This document shows, piece after piece, positions 7,485 to 13,492 of a stretch of DNA of 15,084 nucleotides. Both the position numbers and the translations under genes were made by a program. Position 1 is the stretch's first letter. Every line of letters begins with the position of its first letter. The DNA comes from Bacillota bacterium (GTDB lineage Bacteria; Bacillota; Dehalobacteriia; UBA4068): contig JAUMYD010000011.1 of the NCBI GenBank assembly GCA_030528765.1, positions 1-15,084 on the forward strand. The letters run 5' to 3'. The notes under the pieces are model-generated. The model was not told where the DNA came from and ran no database searches. It saw nothing but the letters and a program-made list of their open reading frames with translations.

Positions 7485-7513
7485 CAGGGAATTATTTGCT
7501 TTTTCCAGAATTT
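7485..7513 (+). promoter_or_regulatory. Candidate sigma-H-type promoter of the spoIIA operon
   Basis: GGGAATT (7487-7493) against AGGAWWW and CCAGAATTT (7505-7513) against RNNGAATWW, with the 21-nt offset seen in known sigma-H promoters. Each box has one mismatch. The distance to the spoIIAA start (35 nt) and the 0A box upstream make biological sense. Not verified by computation. Confidence 0.5.
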
Positions 7514-7547
7514 GCCATGCATAATCCTGAGGAAAAAGAGGCAGACT

Positions 7548-7901
7548 ATGGATCTGATCGTGAACGTTAAAAATTATCAGCGCAAGGCCTGGCTGTGTGT
7601 GAAGCCAAAGGGAGAACTGGATATGGCGGTGGCGGATGATTTCCGGAAGCGCCTGACAGAAGCTATGCAGTTTTTTGGCTGCCGCTATTTATGGTGTGAT
7701 TTTTCCGCCGTAACATTCATAGATAGCTCTGGCCTGGGTGTGCTGCTGGGGCGCTATAGGGAGCTGGCACCCCTGGGTGGGAAGATCATCATAACCGGCG
7801 CAAATGAGCTGGTTTATCGCTTGCTGCTGGCCGGCGGTCTACATAAGCTGATGGAGATCGACCGCCCCTTGTCTATGCGCTATAGCGAGGAGGGCATATA
7901 A
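7548..7901 (+). CDS. spoIIAA: Anti-sigma-F factor antagonist SpoIIAA
   Basis: This is a STAS-domain protein that, when unphosphorylated, binds SpoIIAB and frees sigma-F in the forespore. It has 117 residues, the same length as the B. subtilis protein. The phosphorylation site is Ser60 in FIDSSGLGVLLGRY, preceded by the conserved Asp59. I chose ATG 7548 over an upstream TTG at 7512 because GAGG at 7538-7541 lies 6 nt before it and the family begins here; the longer start would also overlap the likely promoter. It is the first gene of the spoIIA operon and its TAA overlaps the spoIIAB ATG by one base (TAATG). All key residues are present. Confidence 0.97.
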   Translation: MDLIVNVKNYQRKAWLCVKPKGELDMAVADDFRKRLTEAMQFFGCRYLWCDFSAVTFIDSSGLGVLLGRYRELAPLGGKIIITGANELVYRLLLAGGLHKLMEIDRPLSMRYSEEGI

Positions 7902-8368
7902 TGGCAGAACAAACAAAGATTTCATCCTGGGCAGGCAGGGAAGTGCTGGCAGCTGCGGATGCAAACAAGATGCTTTTTCGTTTTTTGAGTCGCAGTGAAA
8001 ACGTGGCTCTGGCCAGGCTGCTGGCAGCGGCAGCAGTGGCAGAGCGGGACACCACCGTGGTTGAGCTGGATGAGATCAAGGTGGCAGTCAGCGAAGCGGT
8101 CTCCAACGCCATCATCCATGGATATGGCAATGAACCGCAGCATTATGTGGAAATGTCCATTGCTGTAAACCAGAGGGAGCTGTGCATTTCGATTCATGAT
8201 GACGGTGTAGGCATCCTTGATATCGAGCAGGCTATGCGGCCCAGCTTCAGCACAGAGGGCCGCATGGGGCTGGGCTTTGCTTTCATGCAGTCCTTCATGG
8301 ATGAGGTGGAGGTTTTTTCTGTACCCAGAGCCGGAACCACCGTCAGCATGAGGAAAAAGCTGGCCTGA
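7901..8368 (+). CDS. spoIIAB: Anti-sigma-F factor / serine kinase SpoIIAB
   Basis: This is a GHKL-type kinase and anti-sigma factor. It binds sigma-F in the predivisional cell and phosphorylates SpoIIAA. The N box VSEAVSNAIIHG has Glu65 and Asn69. The G1 box DDGVGI is at 100-105, and G2 GRMGLGF at 120-126. Arg39 appears to correspond to B. subtilis Arg20, a sigma-F contact (my alignment). The protein has 155 residues against 146, with about 19 extra at the N-terminus. AGGAGGG at 7888-7894 before ATG 7901 supports the longer form; Met24 (ATG 7970) would match the family start but has no ribosome site. It is translationally coupled to spoIIAA and 1 nt from sigF. Confidence 0.97.
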   Translation: MAEQTKISSWAGREVLAAADANKMLFRFLSRSENVALARLLAAAAVAERDTTVVELDEIKVAVSEAVSNAIIHGYGNEPQHYVEMSIAVNQRELCISIHDDGVGILDIEQAMRPSFSTEGRMGLGFAFMQSFMDEVEVFSVPRAGTTVSMRKKLA

Positions 8369-8369
8369 T

Positions 8370-9125
8370 ATGGAAAAAACAAAATATGCCTCCCTGGGGG
8401 AGGAAGAAAGCAAAGCGCTCCTGCAGGCTGCCCGCTCCGGAGATTTCGGTGCAAAAGAGCAGCTCTGTGTTGCTCACATGGGTCTGGTGGGAAGTATCGT
8501 CCGGCGTTTTCTGTCCAGTGGGCGGGAAAGGGATGATCTTTTTCAGGTGGGCTGCATGGGCTTGCTGAAGGCCATTGAGCGTTTTGATCAGAGCTATGGG
8601 GTTTGCTTTTCCACCTATGCTGTCCCTCTGATCATGGGTGAGATCCGCCGTTTTCTTCGGGATGATACTCCGGTAAAGATCAGCCGCCAGCTAAAAGAGC
8701 GTGCACTGCTGATCTATCGCTGCCGCTCCCGCCTGTATCAGGAAAGCGGGCAGGAGCCGAAGCTTTCCCAAGTGGCAGAAGCCTGCAGCCTGACATCTGC
8801 GGATGTCATTGCCGCACTGCATGCCCTGAGCCCGCCGCTTTCCCTTCAGGAATGTCGGGTCAGCCAGGGCGGAGACCGGCAGGAGTTGGGGGACAGCCTG
8901 CAGAGCCAGATTGAGGTCGGGGAAGAGCTGCTGGATCGCCTGACCCTGGTGAAGCTGCTGGAATCCCTGCCGGAGCGTTTGGCCTATATTCTGCGGGGCC
9001 GGTATTTTGCGGAACGCACCCAATCAGAGCTGGCGTTGGAATTGGGCGTATCTCAGGTGCAGATTTCTCGCTTGGAGAAAAAAGCTCTCGCCTTGCTGCG
9101 GGAAGAAATCGACAGAAACAACTAA
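8370..9125 (+). CDS. sigF: Forespore RNA polymerase sigma-F factor
   Basis: This is the first compartment-specific sigma factor of sporulation, held inactive by SpoIIAB. It has 251 residues (B. subtilis 255). Region 2 is seen at about 56-100, with DLFQVGCMGLLKAIERFD and then STYAVPLIMGEIRRFLRDD, the latter including the -10 recognition helix. Region 3 covers about 105-190. Region 4 at 195-248 ends with the helix-turn-helix ELALELGVSQVQISRLEKKA. The start at 8370 is one base after the spoIIAB stop and has no close Shine-Dalgarno (AGGA is about 16 nt away), so translation probably depends on coupling. This would keep sigma-F output tied to SpoIIAB synthesis (inference). No spoVA gene follows. 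Sigma-G is the nearest alternative, but the operon settles it. Confidence 0.97.
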   Translation: MEKTKYASLGEEESKALLQAARSGDFGAKEQLCVAHMGLVGSIVRRFLSSGRERDDLFQVGCMGLLKAIERFDQSYGVCFSTYAVPLIMGEIRRFLRDDTPVKISRQLKERALLIYRCRSRLYQESGQEPKLSQVAEACSLTSADVIAALHALSPPLSLQECRVSQGGDRQELGDSLQSQIEVGEELLDRLTLVKLLESLPERLAYILRGRYFAERTQSELALELGVSQVQISRLEKKALALLREEIDRNN

Positions 9126-9178
9126 GGCCCGCCTTTGTTTTGGATTATTTTTAATTATCTGTTAATAGTTGTTTCTAT

Positions 9179-9208
9179 TTGACAAGCATACACGGAGTGG
9201 AATATACT
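9179..9208 (+). promoter_or_regulatory. Near-consensus sigma-A promoter of the carboxyltransferase gene
   Basis: TTGACA (9179-9184, perfect -35) is followed after 18 bp by TATACT (9203-9208, 5 of 6 to TATAAT). It is the strongest promoter readable in the window, and the transcript should start near 9215. Confidence 0.85.
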
Positions 9209-9214
9209 TTTATA

Positions 9215-9241
9215 ACAATGAGTGGGGTGTTCTCTCATTGT
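9215..9241 (+). promoter_or_regulatory. Inverted repeat / hairpin at the transcript start
   Basis: ACAATGAG (9215-9222) and CTCATTGT (9234-9241) are perfect 8-bp arms around an 11-nt loop, placed exactly at the predicted +1. It could be a 5' mRNA-stabilising hairpin or the operator of a dimeric repressor. Confidence 0.5.
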
Positions 9242-9278
9242 AAGCAGGCTAAATGCCTTATGATATGGAGGGTTTAGG

Positions 9279-10706
9279 ATGATCGTTCAAAATCCGCACA
9301 AAGTCGGGATCTGTGATACAACTTTACGCGATGCGCATCAGTCTTTATTGGCTACTCGCATGACAACTGCAGATATTCTGGAATTAGCACCTTTAATGGA
9401 TAAGGTTGGCTATGCTTCTGCCGAGGTTTGGGGTGGTGCCACTTACGATTCCTGCATGCGTTTCCTTAACGAAAACCCCTGGGAGCGTCTGCGCGCTATT
9501 CGTAAGGCTATGCCTAACACCAGATTGCAGATGCTTCTTCGCGGCCAGAATATGGTTGGCTACCGCCATTATTCCGACAGTGAGCTGGATGCCTTCATCA
9601 AGCATGCAGTTTTTAACGGAATTGATATGATCCGTATTTTTGATGCATTGAATGATGTGCGCAATTTGGAACGCGCCATGAGCAGCACCAAAAAAGAAGG
9701 GGCTTTGGTTCAGGCCGGTATGTCTTACACCATCAGCCCGATTCATAATGTACAATATTATGTGGATTTGGCCGTCCGCCTGCGGGACATGGGTGCGGAT
9801 TCCATCTGCATTAAGGATATGGCTGGCCTGCTGCTCCCTTATCCCGCTTATGAGCTGGTCTCCGCCATTAAGGAGCAAACCGGCCTGCCTGTGCAGATGC
9901 ACTGCCACTATACCAGCGGCCAGGCCTCTATGACCTATGTAAAGAGTGTTGAAGCCGGCGCAGATGTTTTGGATTGCGCTGTCAGCGCGGTGGCACTGTC
10001 CACCTCTCAGCCTTCTGTCGGTGCCATGGTGGCAGCTTTGGAAGGAACGCCTTATGATACCGGCTTGGATATGGATAAGATCGGTGAAGTGAACCGTGCC
10101 GCGAAAGAGATCCGGAAGCATTATGCTAAGTTTGATAATGCCGATGCCCGGGTCGATACCAATGTTCTTCGTTACCAGATGCCCGGCGGCATGATCTCCA
10201 ATTTCATCTCCCAGCTGAAGGAATCCAATTCTCTGGATAAGCTGGAAGCGGCTCTGGAAGAAGTTCCCCGTGTCCGTGAGGATATGGGTTATCCGCCGCT
10301 GGTCACGCCCACCAGCCAGATCGTTGGTTCTCAGGCCCTGATGAATGTCCTCACCGGTGAGCGCTATAAAATCGCAACCAATGAAGTGAAGAATTATTTC
10401 CGCGGTGAATACGGTGCTCCGCCTGCTCCCGTCAATGAGGAGATCCGCAGAAAAGTTATTGGTGATGCAGAAGTTATCACCTGCCGCCCGGCAGATCATA
10501 TTACTTCCACCTTTGACGATGCCCGCCGGGAATCTGCTGCCAACGGTGGGAAGAGCGATGAAGATGCCTTGCTTTATGTGATGTTCCCCCAGGTCGCAAA
10601 GACCTTCTTCGAAAACCGCTCTGCCGGGGAAGATAATGTAGAGTATGAAATGCTGAAAACGGAAAAAGCCGGGAATGCAGATGTAAGCTATGTTCCGGTT
10701 TCCTGA
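9279..10706 (+). CDS. oadA: Biotin-dependent carboxyltransferase subunit (oxaloacetate decarboxylase alpha / PycB / transcarboxylase 5S type), no biotin domain
   Basis: This enzyme moves CO2 between carboxybiotin and pyruvate/oxaloacetate in a TIM barrel. It has 475 residues. The family signature DTTLRDAHQS is at 13-22. The metal and active-site residues Asp13, Lys179 (CIKDMAG) and His208/His210 (MHCHY) are present. A conserved post-barrel PycB-like region follows to about 450. There is no C-terminal Ala/Pro hinge and no MKM biotinylation motif, so a separate biotin carrier elsewhere is needed. GGAGGG at 9267-9272 is 6 nt before the ATG. It is a single-gene unit with the strongest promoter in the window and biased codon use, pointing to an abundant enzyme. 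No beta or gamma decarboxylase subunit is adjacent, so Na+-pump, pyruvate carboxylase and methylmalonyl-CoA transcarboxylase roles cannot be separated. Confidence 0.88.
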   Translation: MIVQNPHKVGICDTTLRDAHQSLLATRMTTADILELAPLMDKVGYASAEVWGGATYDSCMRFLNENPWERLRAIRKAMPNTRLQMLLRGQNMVGYRHYSDSELDAFIKHAVFNGIDMIRIFDALNDVRNLERAMSSTKKEGALVQAGMSYTISPIHNVQYYVDLAVRLRDMGADSICIKDMAGLLLPYPAYELVSAIKEQTGLPVQMHCHYTSGQASMTYVKSVEAGADVLDCAVSAVALSTSQPSVGAMVAALEGTPYDTGLDMDKIGEVNRAAKEIRKHYAKFDNADARVDTNVLRYQMPGGMISNFISQLKESNSLDKLEAALEEVPRVREDMGYPPLVTPTSQIVGSQALMNVLTGERYKIATNEVKNYFRGEYGAPPAPVNEEIRRKVIGDAEVITCRPADHITSTFDDARRESAANGGKSDEDALLYVMFPQVAKTFFENRSAGEDNVEYEMLKTEKAGNADVSYVPVS

Positions 10707-10736
10707 TAAAACGCATTCTGTAAAGGCATGATACAG

Positions 10737-10768
10737 AAAGCGCCCCTGCATTGTGCAGGGGCGCTTTT
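10737..10768. terminator. Bidirectional terminator between oadA and corA
   Basis: A 14-bp perfect stem pairs AAAGCGCCCCTGCA (10737-10750) with TGCAGGGGCGCTTT (10754-10767) around a 3-nt loop. It lies between convergent genes and can serve both strands, with the better T tail on the plus side. Confidence 0.88.
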
Positions 10769-10790
10769 ATAAACAGAAATAAAAACAGGA

Positions 10791-11720
10791 TTATAGCATA
10801 TCCTTTTTCTTCAGGATCAAAATGGTGGCCAGGCAGGTACCTGCCATGATGATGGCCAGCCAAAGAAAGCCCAAAGGGCCGCTGTATTGGAAGGGAACGG
10901 TTACATTCATGCCCCAGAAGCTGGCGATCATGGTAGGAATGGCCAGGATGATCGTAATGGAAGTGAGCAGCTTCATGGTGACGGAAAGATTGTTGGAGAT
11001 CAGGGATGCGAAAGCATTCATGGAGGATGTGGTAATGTTGCTGTAGATCTCCGCCATCTCAATGGCCTGAGAATTTTCAATGATCACATCTTCCAGCAAG
11101 TCAACATCTTCCTCATACATTTTGATGGTTTTCCCGCGGATCAGGCGGTTCATCACCTTCGCGTTATACCGAAGGGAAGTGGAGAAATATACCAGAGATT
11201 TTTGCAGGTTCAGCAAAGAAAGCAGCTCCTTGTTTTTCATGCTGTGGCTCAGCTCATGCTCCATTTCCTCCGTGCGCCGGTTGATATCGCGCAGATATTT
11301 CAGAAAGAGCGTGGTTTTCCGGCTCAACGTGTGGAAGATAAAGCGTGTTTTCTTGAAGGTGGCGATGCCCTTGATCCTGCTGCTGCTGAATTCCTCCATC
11401 AGGTTCAGATCCTCCAGGCAGATGGTCACAATGTAGTCATCATTGCTGACCATGCCCAAAGGGATCGTATCATAAATTATATCGTCTTCTGTAACGATCG
11501 GTGCGTGGATAATGATCATGGATTGATCTTCCTCGGTCTCCACACGGGGAATCTCCTCATCATCCAGAGGGTATTTGAGGAAATCATAATCAAGCCCCGT
11601 TTCCTGAGAAACGCGACGAAGCTCTGCCTCGGTTGGGTTCACCAGGTTGATCCAGCAATCCTTTTCGATTATATCCGGGCAGATAAGTTTATTATCCACA
11701 GTGCGGTAAATAAAGATCAT
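10791..11720 (-). CDS. corA: CorA-family divalent cation (Mg2+) channel
   Basis: This inner-membrane pentameric channel takes up Mg2+, and possibly Co2+ or Ni2+. It has 309 residues. The large N-terminal cytoplasmic domain contains a long helical region (about 140-245). Two C-terminal membrane helices lie at about 249-268 and 283-303. The selectivity-loop GMN is at 270-272 (FWGMNVTVPF), and the C-terminus carries the basic KKK cap. AGGAGG (complement of 11729-11734) is 8 nt from the ATG. It is monocistronic and convergent with oadA, and it is preceded by an unusual leader with a small ORF and a hairpin. Family members also include Zn2+ exporters (ZntB), but the GMN and overall pattern favour Mg2+ transport. 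Confidence 0.94.
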   Translation of the reverse strand: MIFIYRTVDNKLICPDIIEKDCWINLVNPTEAELRRVSQETGLDYDFLKYPLDDEEIPRVETEEDQSMIIIHAPIVTEDDIIYDTIPLGMVSNDDYIVTICLEDLNLMEEFSSSRIKGIATFKKTRFIFHTLSRKTTLFLKYLRDINRRTEEMEHELSHSMKNKELLSLLNLQKSLVYFSTSLRYNAKVMNRLIRGKTIKMYEEDVDLLEDVIIENSQAIEMAEIYSNITTSSMNAFASLISNNLSVTMKLLTSITIILAIPTMIASFWGMNVTVPFQYSGPLGFLWLAIIMAGTCLATILILKKKDML

Positions 11721-11739
11721 TCTCTCAGCCTCCTGTGGT

Positions 11740-11778
11740 GGGGAAGCCTGGTCAAGCTATACTCGCAGCGGTTTCCCC
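11740..11778 (-). promoter_or_regulatory. Hairpin in the corA leader
   Basis: Minus strand: GGGGAAACC (complement of 11770-11778) pairs with GGCTTCCCC (complement of 11740-11748), a 9-bp stem with one A-C mismatch. The 21-nt loop carries the stop codon of the leader ORF. The stem ends 5 nt before the corA Shine-Dalgarno. A ribosome finishing the leader peptide would melt it. Confidence 0.45.
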
Positions 11779-11826
11779 ATATATTGTGTACAAGTGGTAA
11801 TGGTCACTACTGGGTCCACCGTCCAC
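11752..11826 (-). CDS. Putative 24-residue leader peptide of corA
   Basis: A small frame too short for usual gene callers. GTG at 11826-11824 is preceded by GGAGGTGA (complement of 11831-11838), the best Shine-Dalgarno in the window, with 7 nt from GGAGG to the start. It runs 24 codons to TGA at 11754-11752, ending 17 nt before the corA Shine-Dalgarno. The peptide begins Met-Asp-Gly-Gly-Pro-Ser-Ser-Asp, continues with the His/Tyr-rich segment HYHLYTIY, and ends GETAASIA. It has no membrane segment, so a structural role is unlikely. Leader peptides that control Mg2+ transporter genes are known (mgtL, corL in Salmonella); this one has no sequence likeness that I recognise. A chance ORF is possible, but the ribosome site argues against that. 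Confidence 0.55.
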   Translation of the reverse strand: MDGGPSSDHYHLYTIYGETAASIA

Positions 11827-11862
11827 GGTATCACCTCCGAATAAGAATATCTTAATTTAAAT

Positions 11863-11891
11863 ATTATATACCAGCATTTTTCTTTTGAAAA
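11863..11891 (-). promoter_or_regulatory. Candidate sigma-A promoter of corA
   Basis: Minus strand: TTTTCA (complement of 11886-11891), a 17-bp spacer, then a perfect TATAAT (complement of 11863-11868). Transcription would start near 11856 and give a leader of about 135 nt before corA. Confidence 0.6.
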
Positions 11892-11948
11892 GCTTTCGCT
11901 TGAATTTTTCTTGTTTTTTAGCGAAAAATCTGCTTTTCCAAGTAAAAT

Positions 11949-11977
11949 TTGCTCTGCCGAAGATTTTATAGTATACT
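11949..11977 (+). promoter_or_regulatory. Candidate sigma-A promoter of glmU
   Basis: TTGCTC (11949-11954, weak -35), a 17-bp spacer, then TATACT (11972-11977). It would give a leader of about 67 nt before glmU. The 330-nt gap between corA and glmU holds this promoter, the divergent corA promoter, the leader ORF and an A/T-rich stretch. Confidence 0.45.
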
Positions 11978-12050
11978 GAGTTTGTTCAGTTCTGTGATGA
12001 AAGAAAAGCAGCTTTCCCTGAAAGAAAGCCTGCCTATGGAGGTATTTTGT

Positions 12051-13394
12051 ATGAATGAGTTTGCAGCGGTAATTCTGGCTGCTGGAAAAGGAACACGTAT
12101 GAAGAGCGAGCTTCCCAAGGTGCTGCACGAGATTGCCGGCCAGCCCCTGGTGGAATACGCTGTGGACGCTGCGGCGGGCGCCGGTGCTTCCCGGATCTGC
12201 CTGGTGGTAGGTCATGGTGCGGAGCAGGTGCGGGCTGCCATGGGCGAGGCGCATCTTTACGCTGTTCAGGAGCAGCAGTTGGGCACGGGGCATGCACTGC
12301 AGACCGCTTTGTCTGCTTTTTCTCAGCTTCCCCCCGCGCTGCTGGTGCTTTGCGGGGATACGCCCCTGCTCACTGCGGAAACACTCAATACCTTGACGAA
12401 TCAGTTTTTTGCGGAAGAAGCGGATTGCACGGTTATGAGTGCGGTTCTGCCGGATGGCGGGAATTACGGGCGCATCCTCCGGGATGCTTCGGAACAGGTT
12501 TGCGGTATTATTGAAGCTCGGGATGCCTCTCCTGCGCAGAAGGCCATCCGGGAGATTAACAGTGGTGTGTATTGCTTCCGAACGGAGCCTTTGCTGGAAG
12601 TGATCGGGGAGCTGCGCCCAAACAATGACCAGGGGGAGCTTTATTTGACGGATGTTCTTTCCTCCCTGCGTCAGCGCGGTCGCAAGCTCACAGCTTTTGT
12701 CTGCCCGGATGCCAATGAGATACTGGGTGTGAATGACAGGGCGCAGCTGGCAGAGTTAAGCGCACTTATGCGGCAGCGCATCAATCATCGCTGGATGCTG
12801 GCCGGTGTGACGATGATCGACCCTGCAACGGTTTATATCGATGCAAAGGTGGAGCTTGGCTCGGATATCATTCTGGAGCCTCAGGTCTATCTTCACGGGA
12901 ATACGCGTATCGGCAGTGGCTGCAAGGTCGGCCCCGGCGTGAAGATTGTGGATAGCCAGGTGGGTGAGCAGTGCATCCTGGGGCCCTTCACTTATCTGCG
13001 CCCGGGGACGGTGCTGGCGGATAAGGTCAAGGCCGGGCATTTCGTGGAGATCAAAAAAAGCCGGATCGGGAAGGGCAGTAAGATCCCGCATCTCAGCTAT
13101 ATTGGGGATGCTATCATCGGGGAGGGCGTGAATATCGGCTGCGGAACCATCACCTGCAATTATGATGGTGTTCATAAGCATACCACCGTCATCGAAGACC
13201 AGGCTTTTATTGGCAGTAATACAAACCTGGTGCCTCCGGTAAGCGTGGGGAAACGGGCCACTGTGGCTGCGGGCAGCACCATAACAGAGGATGTTCCCGA
13301 GGATTCCCTGGGGATCGCACGGGGCCGCCAGCGGAACGTGGAAGGCTGGACTCTCTCGCGGGATCCCCGCTTTGCGAAAAAAGAAGAGAAATAA
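12051..13394 (+). CDS. glmU: Bifunctional GlcNAc-1-P uridyltransferase / glucosamine-1-P acetyltransferase
   Basis: This enzyme makes UDP-GlcNAc, the precursor of peptidoglycan and other cell-wall sugars, in two cytoplasmic steps. It has 447 residues. The N-terminal nucleotidyltransferase shows LAAGKGTRM at 9-17, Lys23, QLGTGHA, and the metal Asp103 in CGDTPLL. GVNDRAQL marks the linker near 225-235. The C-terminal left-handed beta-helix of hexapeptide repeats has the acetyltransferase His347 (HLSYIGD) and the conserved NYDG segment. The start is ATG 12051, with GGAGG at 12038-12042 and 8-nt spacing. An in-frame TTG at 11949 would lie inside the promoter and add 34 residues foreign to the family. 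It lies 98 nt before prs with no terminator, so they may be co-transcribed; the two genes are adjacent in many Firmicutes. Confidence 0.97.
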   Translation: MNEFAAVILAAGKGTRMKSELPKVLHEIAGQPLVEYAVDAAAGAGASRICLVVGHGAEQVRAAMGEAHLYAVQEQQLGTGHALQTALSAFSQLPPALLVLCGDTPLLTAETLNTLTNQFFAEEADCTVMSAVLPDGGNYGRILRDASEQVCGIIEARDASPAQKAIREINSGVYCFRTEPLLEVIGELRPNNDQGELYLTDVLSSLRQRGRKLTAFVCPDANEILGVNDRAQLAELSALMRQRINHRWMLAGVTMIDPATVYIDAKVELGSDIILEPQVYLHGNTRIGSGCKVGPGVKIVDSQVGEQCILGPFTYLRPGTVLADKVKAGHFVEIKKSRIGKGSKIPHLSYIGDAIIGEGVNIGCGTITCNYDGVHKHTTVIEDQAFIGSNTNLVPPVSVGKRATVAAGSTITEDVPEDSLGIARGRQRNVEGWTLSRDPRFAKKEEK

Positions 13395-13447
13395 TGCTTT
13401 TTAAAGAGGAAAACCCGAATCAATGATGAATTTTCAATTTAGAATAA

Positions 13448-13467
13448 CTTTGTTAATCTTTGTTAAT
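13448..13467 (+). repeat. Tandem 10-bp direct repeat upstream of prs
   Basis: CTTTGTTAAT occurs twice back to back (13448-13457 and 13458-13467), one helical turn apart, 25 nt before the prs start. It could be a binding site for a head-to-tail dimer or part of a weak promoter (TTGTTA with TAAAAG 17 bp downstream). Confidence 0.5.
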
Positions 13468-13492
13468 TCTGATAAAAGCAGAGGAGACCACA

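Noticed and set aside
7405..7524. Small plus-strand ORF (39 codons) between spoIVB and spoIIAA
   Set aside because: Its GGAGGG is 12 nt from the ATG, it runs through the candidate spoIIA promoter and 0A box, and the product looks like no known small protein.
9123..9156. Terminator directly after sigF
   Set aside because: AAGGC/GCCTT gives only 5 bp with a 2-nt loop and no adjoining T run, so it is too weak to call.
9393..10751. 452-residue minus-strand ORF across oadA
   Set aside because: Antisense shadow caused by biased codon use in oadA; no recognisable domain and no ribosome site.
11721..11860. M-box (Mg2+) riboswitch upstream of corA
   Set aside because: A fragment resembling TATATGG...CGCTGC is present, but the conserved M-box core and its paired arms cannot be traced, and the region is better explained by the leader ORF.
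11894..11926. Inverted repeat TTTCGCT...AGCGAAA between the corA and glmU promoters
   Set aside because: Seven-base arms with a 19-nt loop in an A/T-rich stretch are expected fairly often by chance, and there is no supporting context.
11949..12050. Longer glmU start at TTG 11949
   Set aside because: No ribosome site, lies within the putative promoter, and the added residues do not belong to the family; GGAGG before ATG 12051 decides it.
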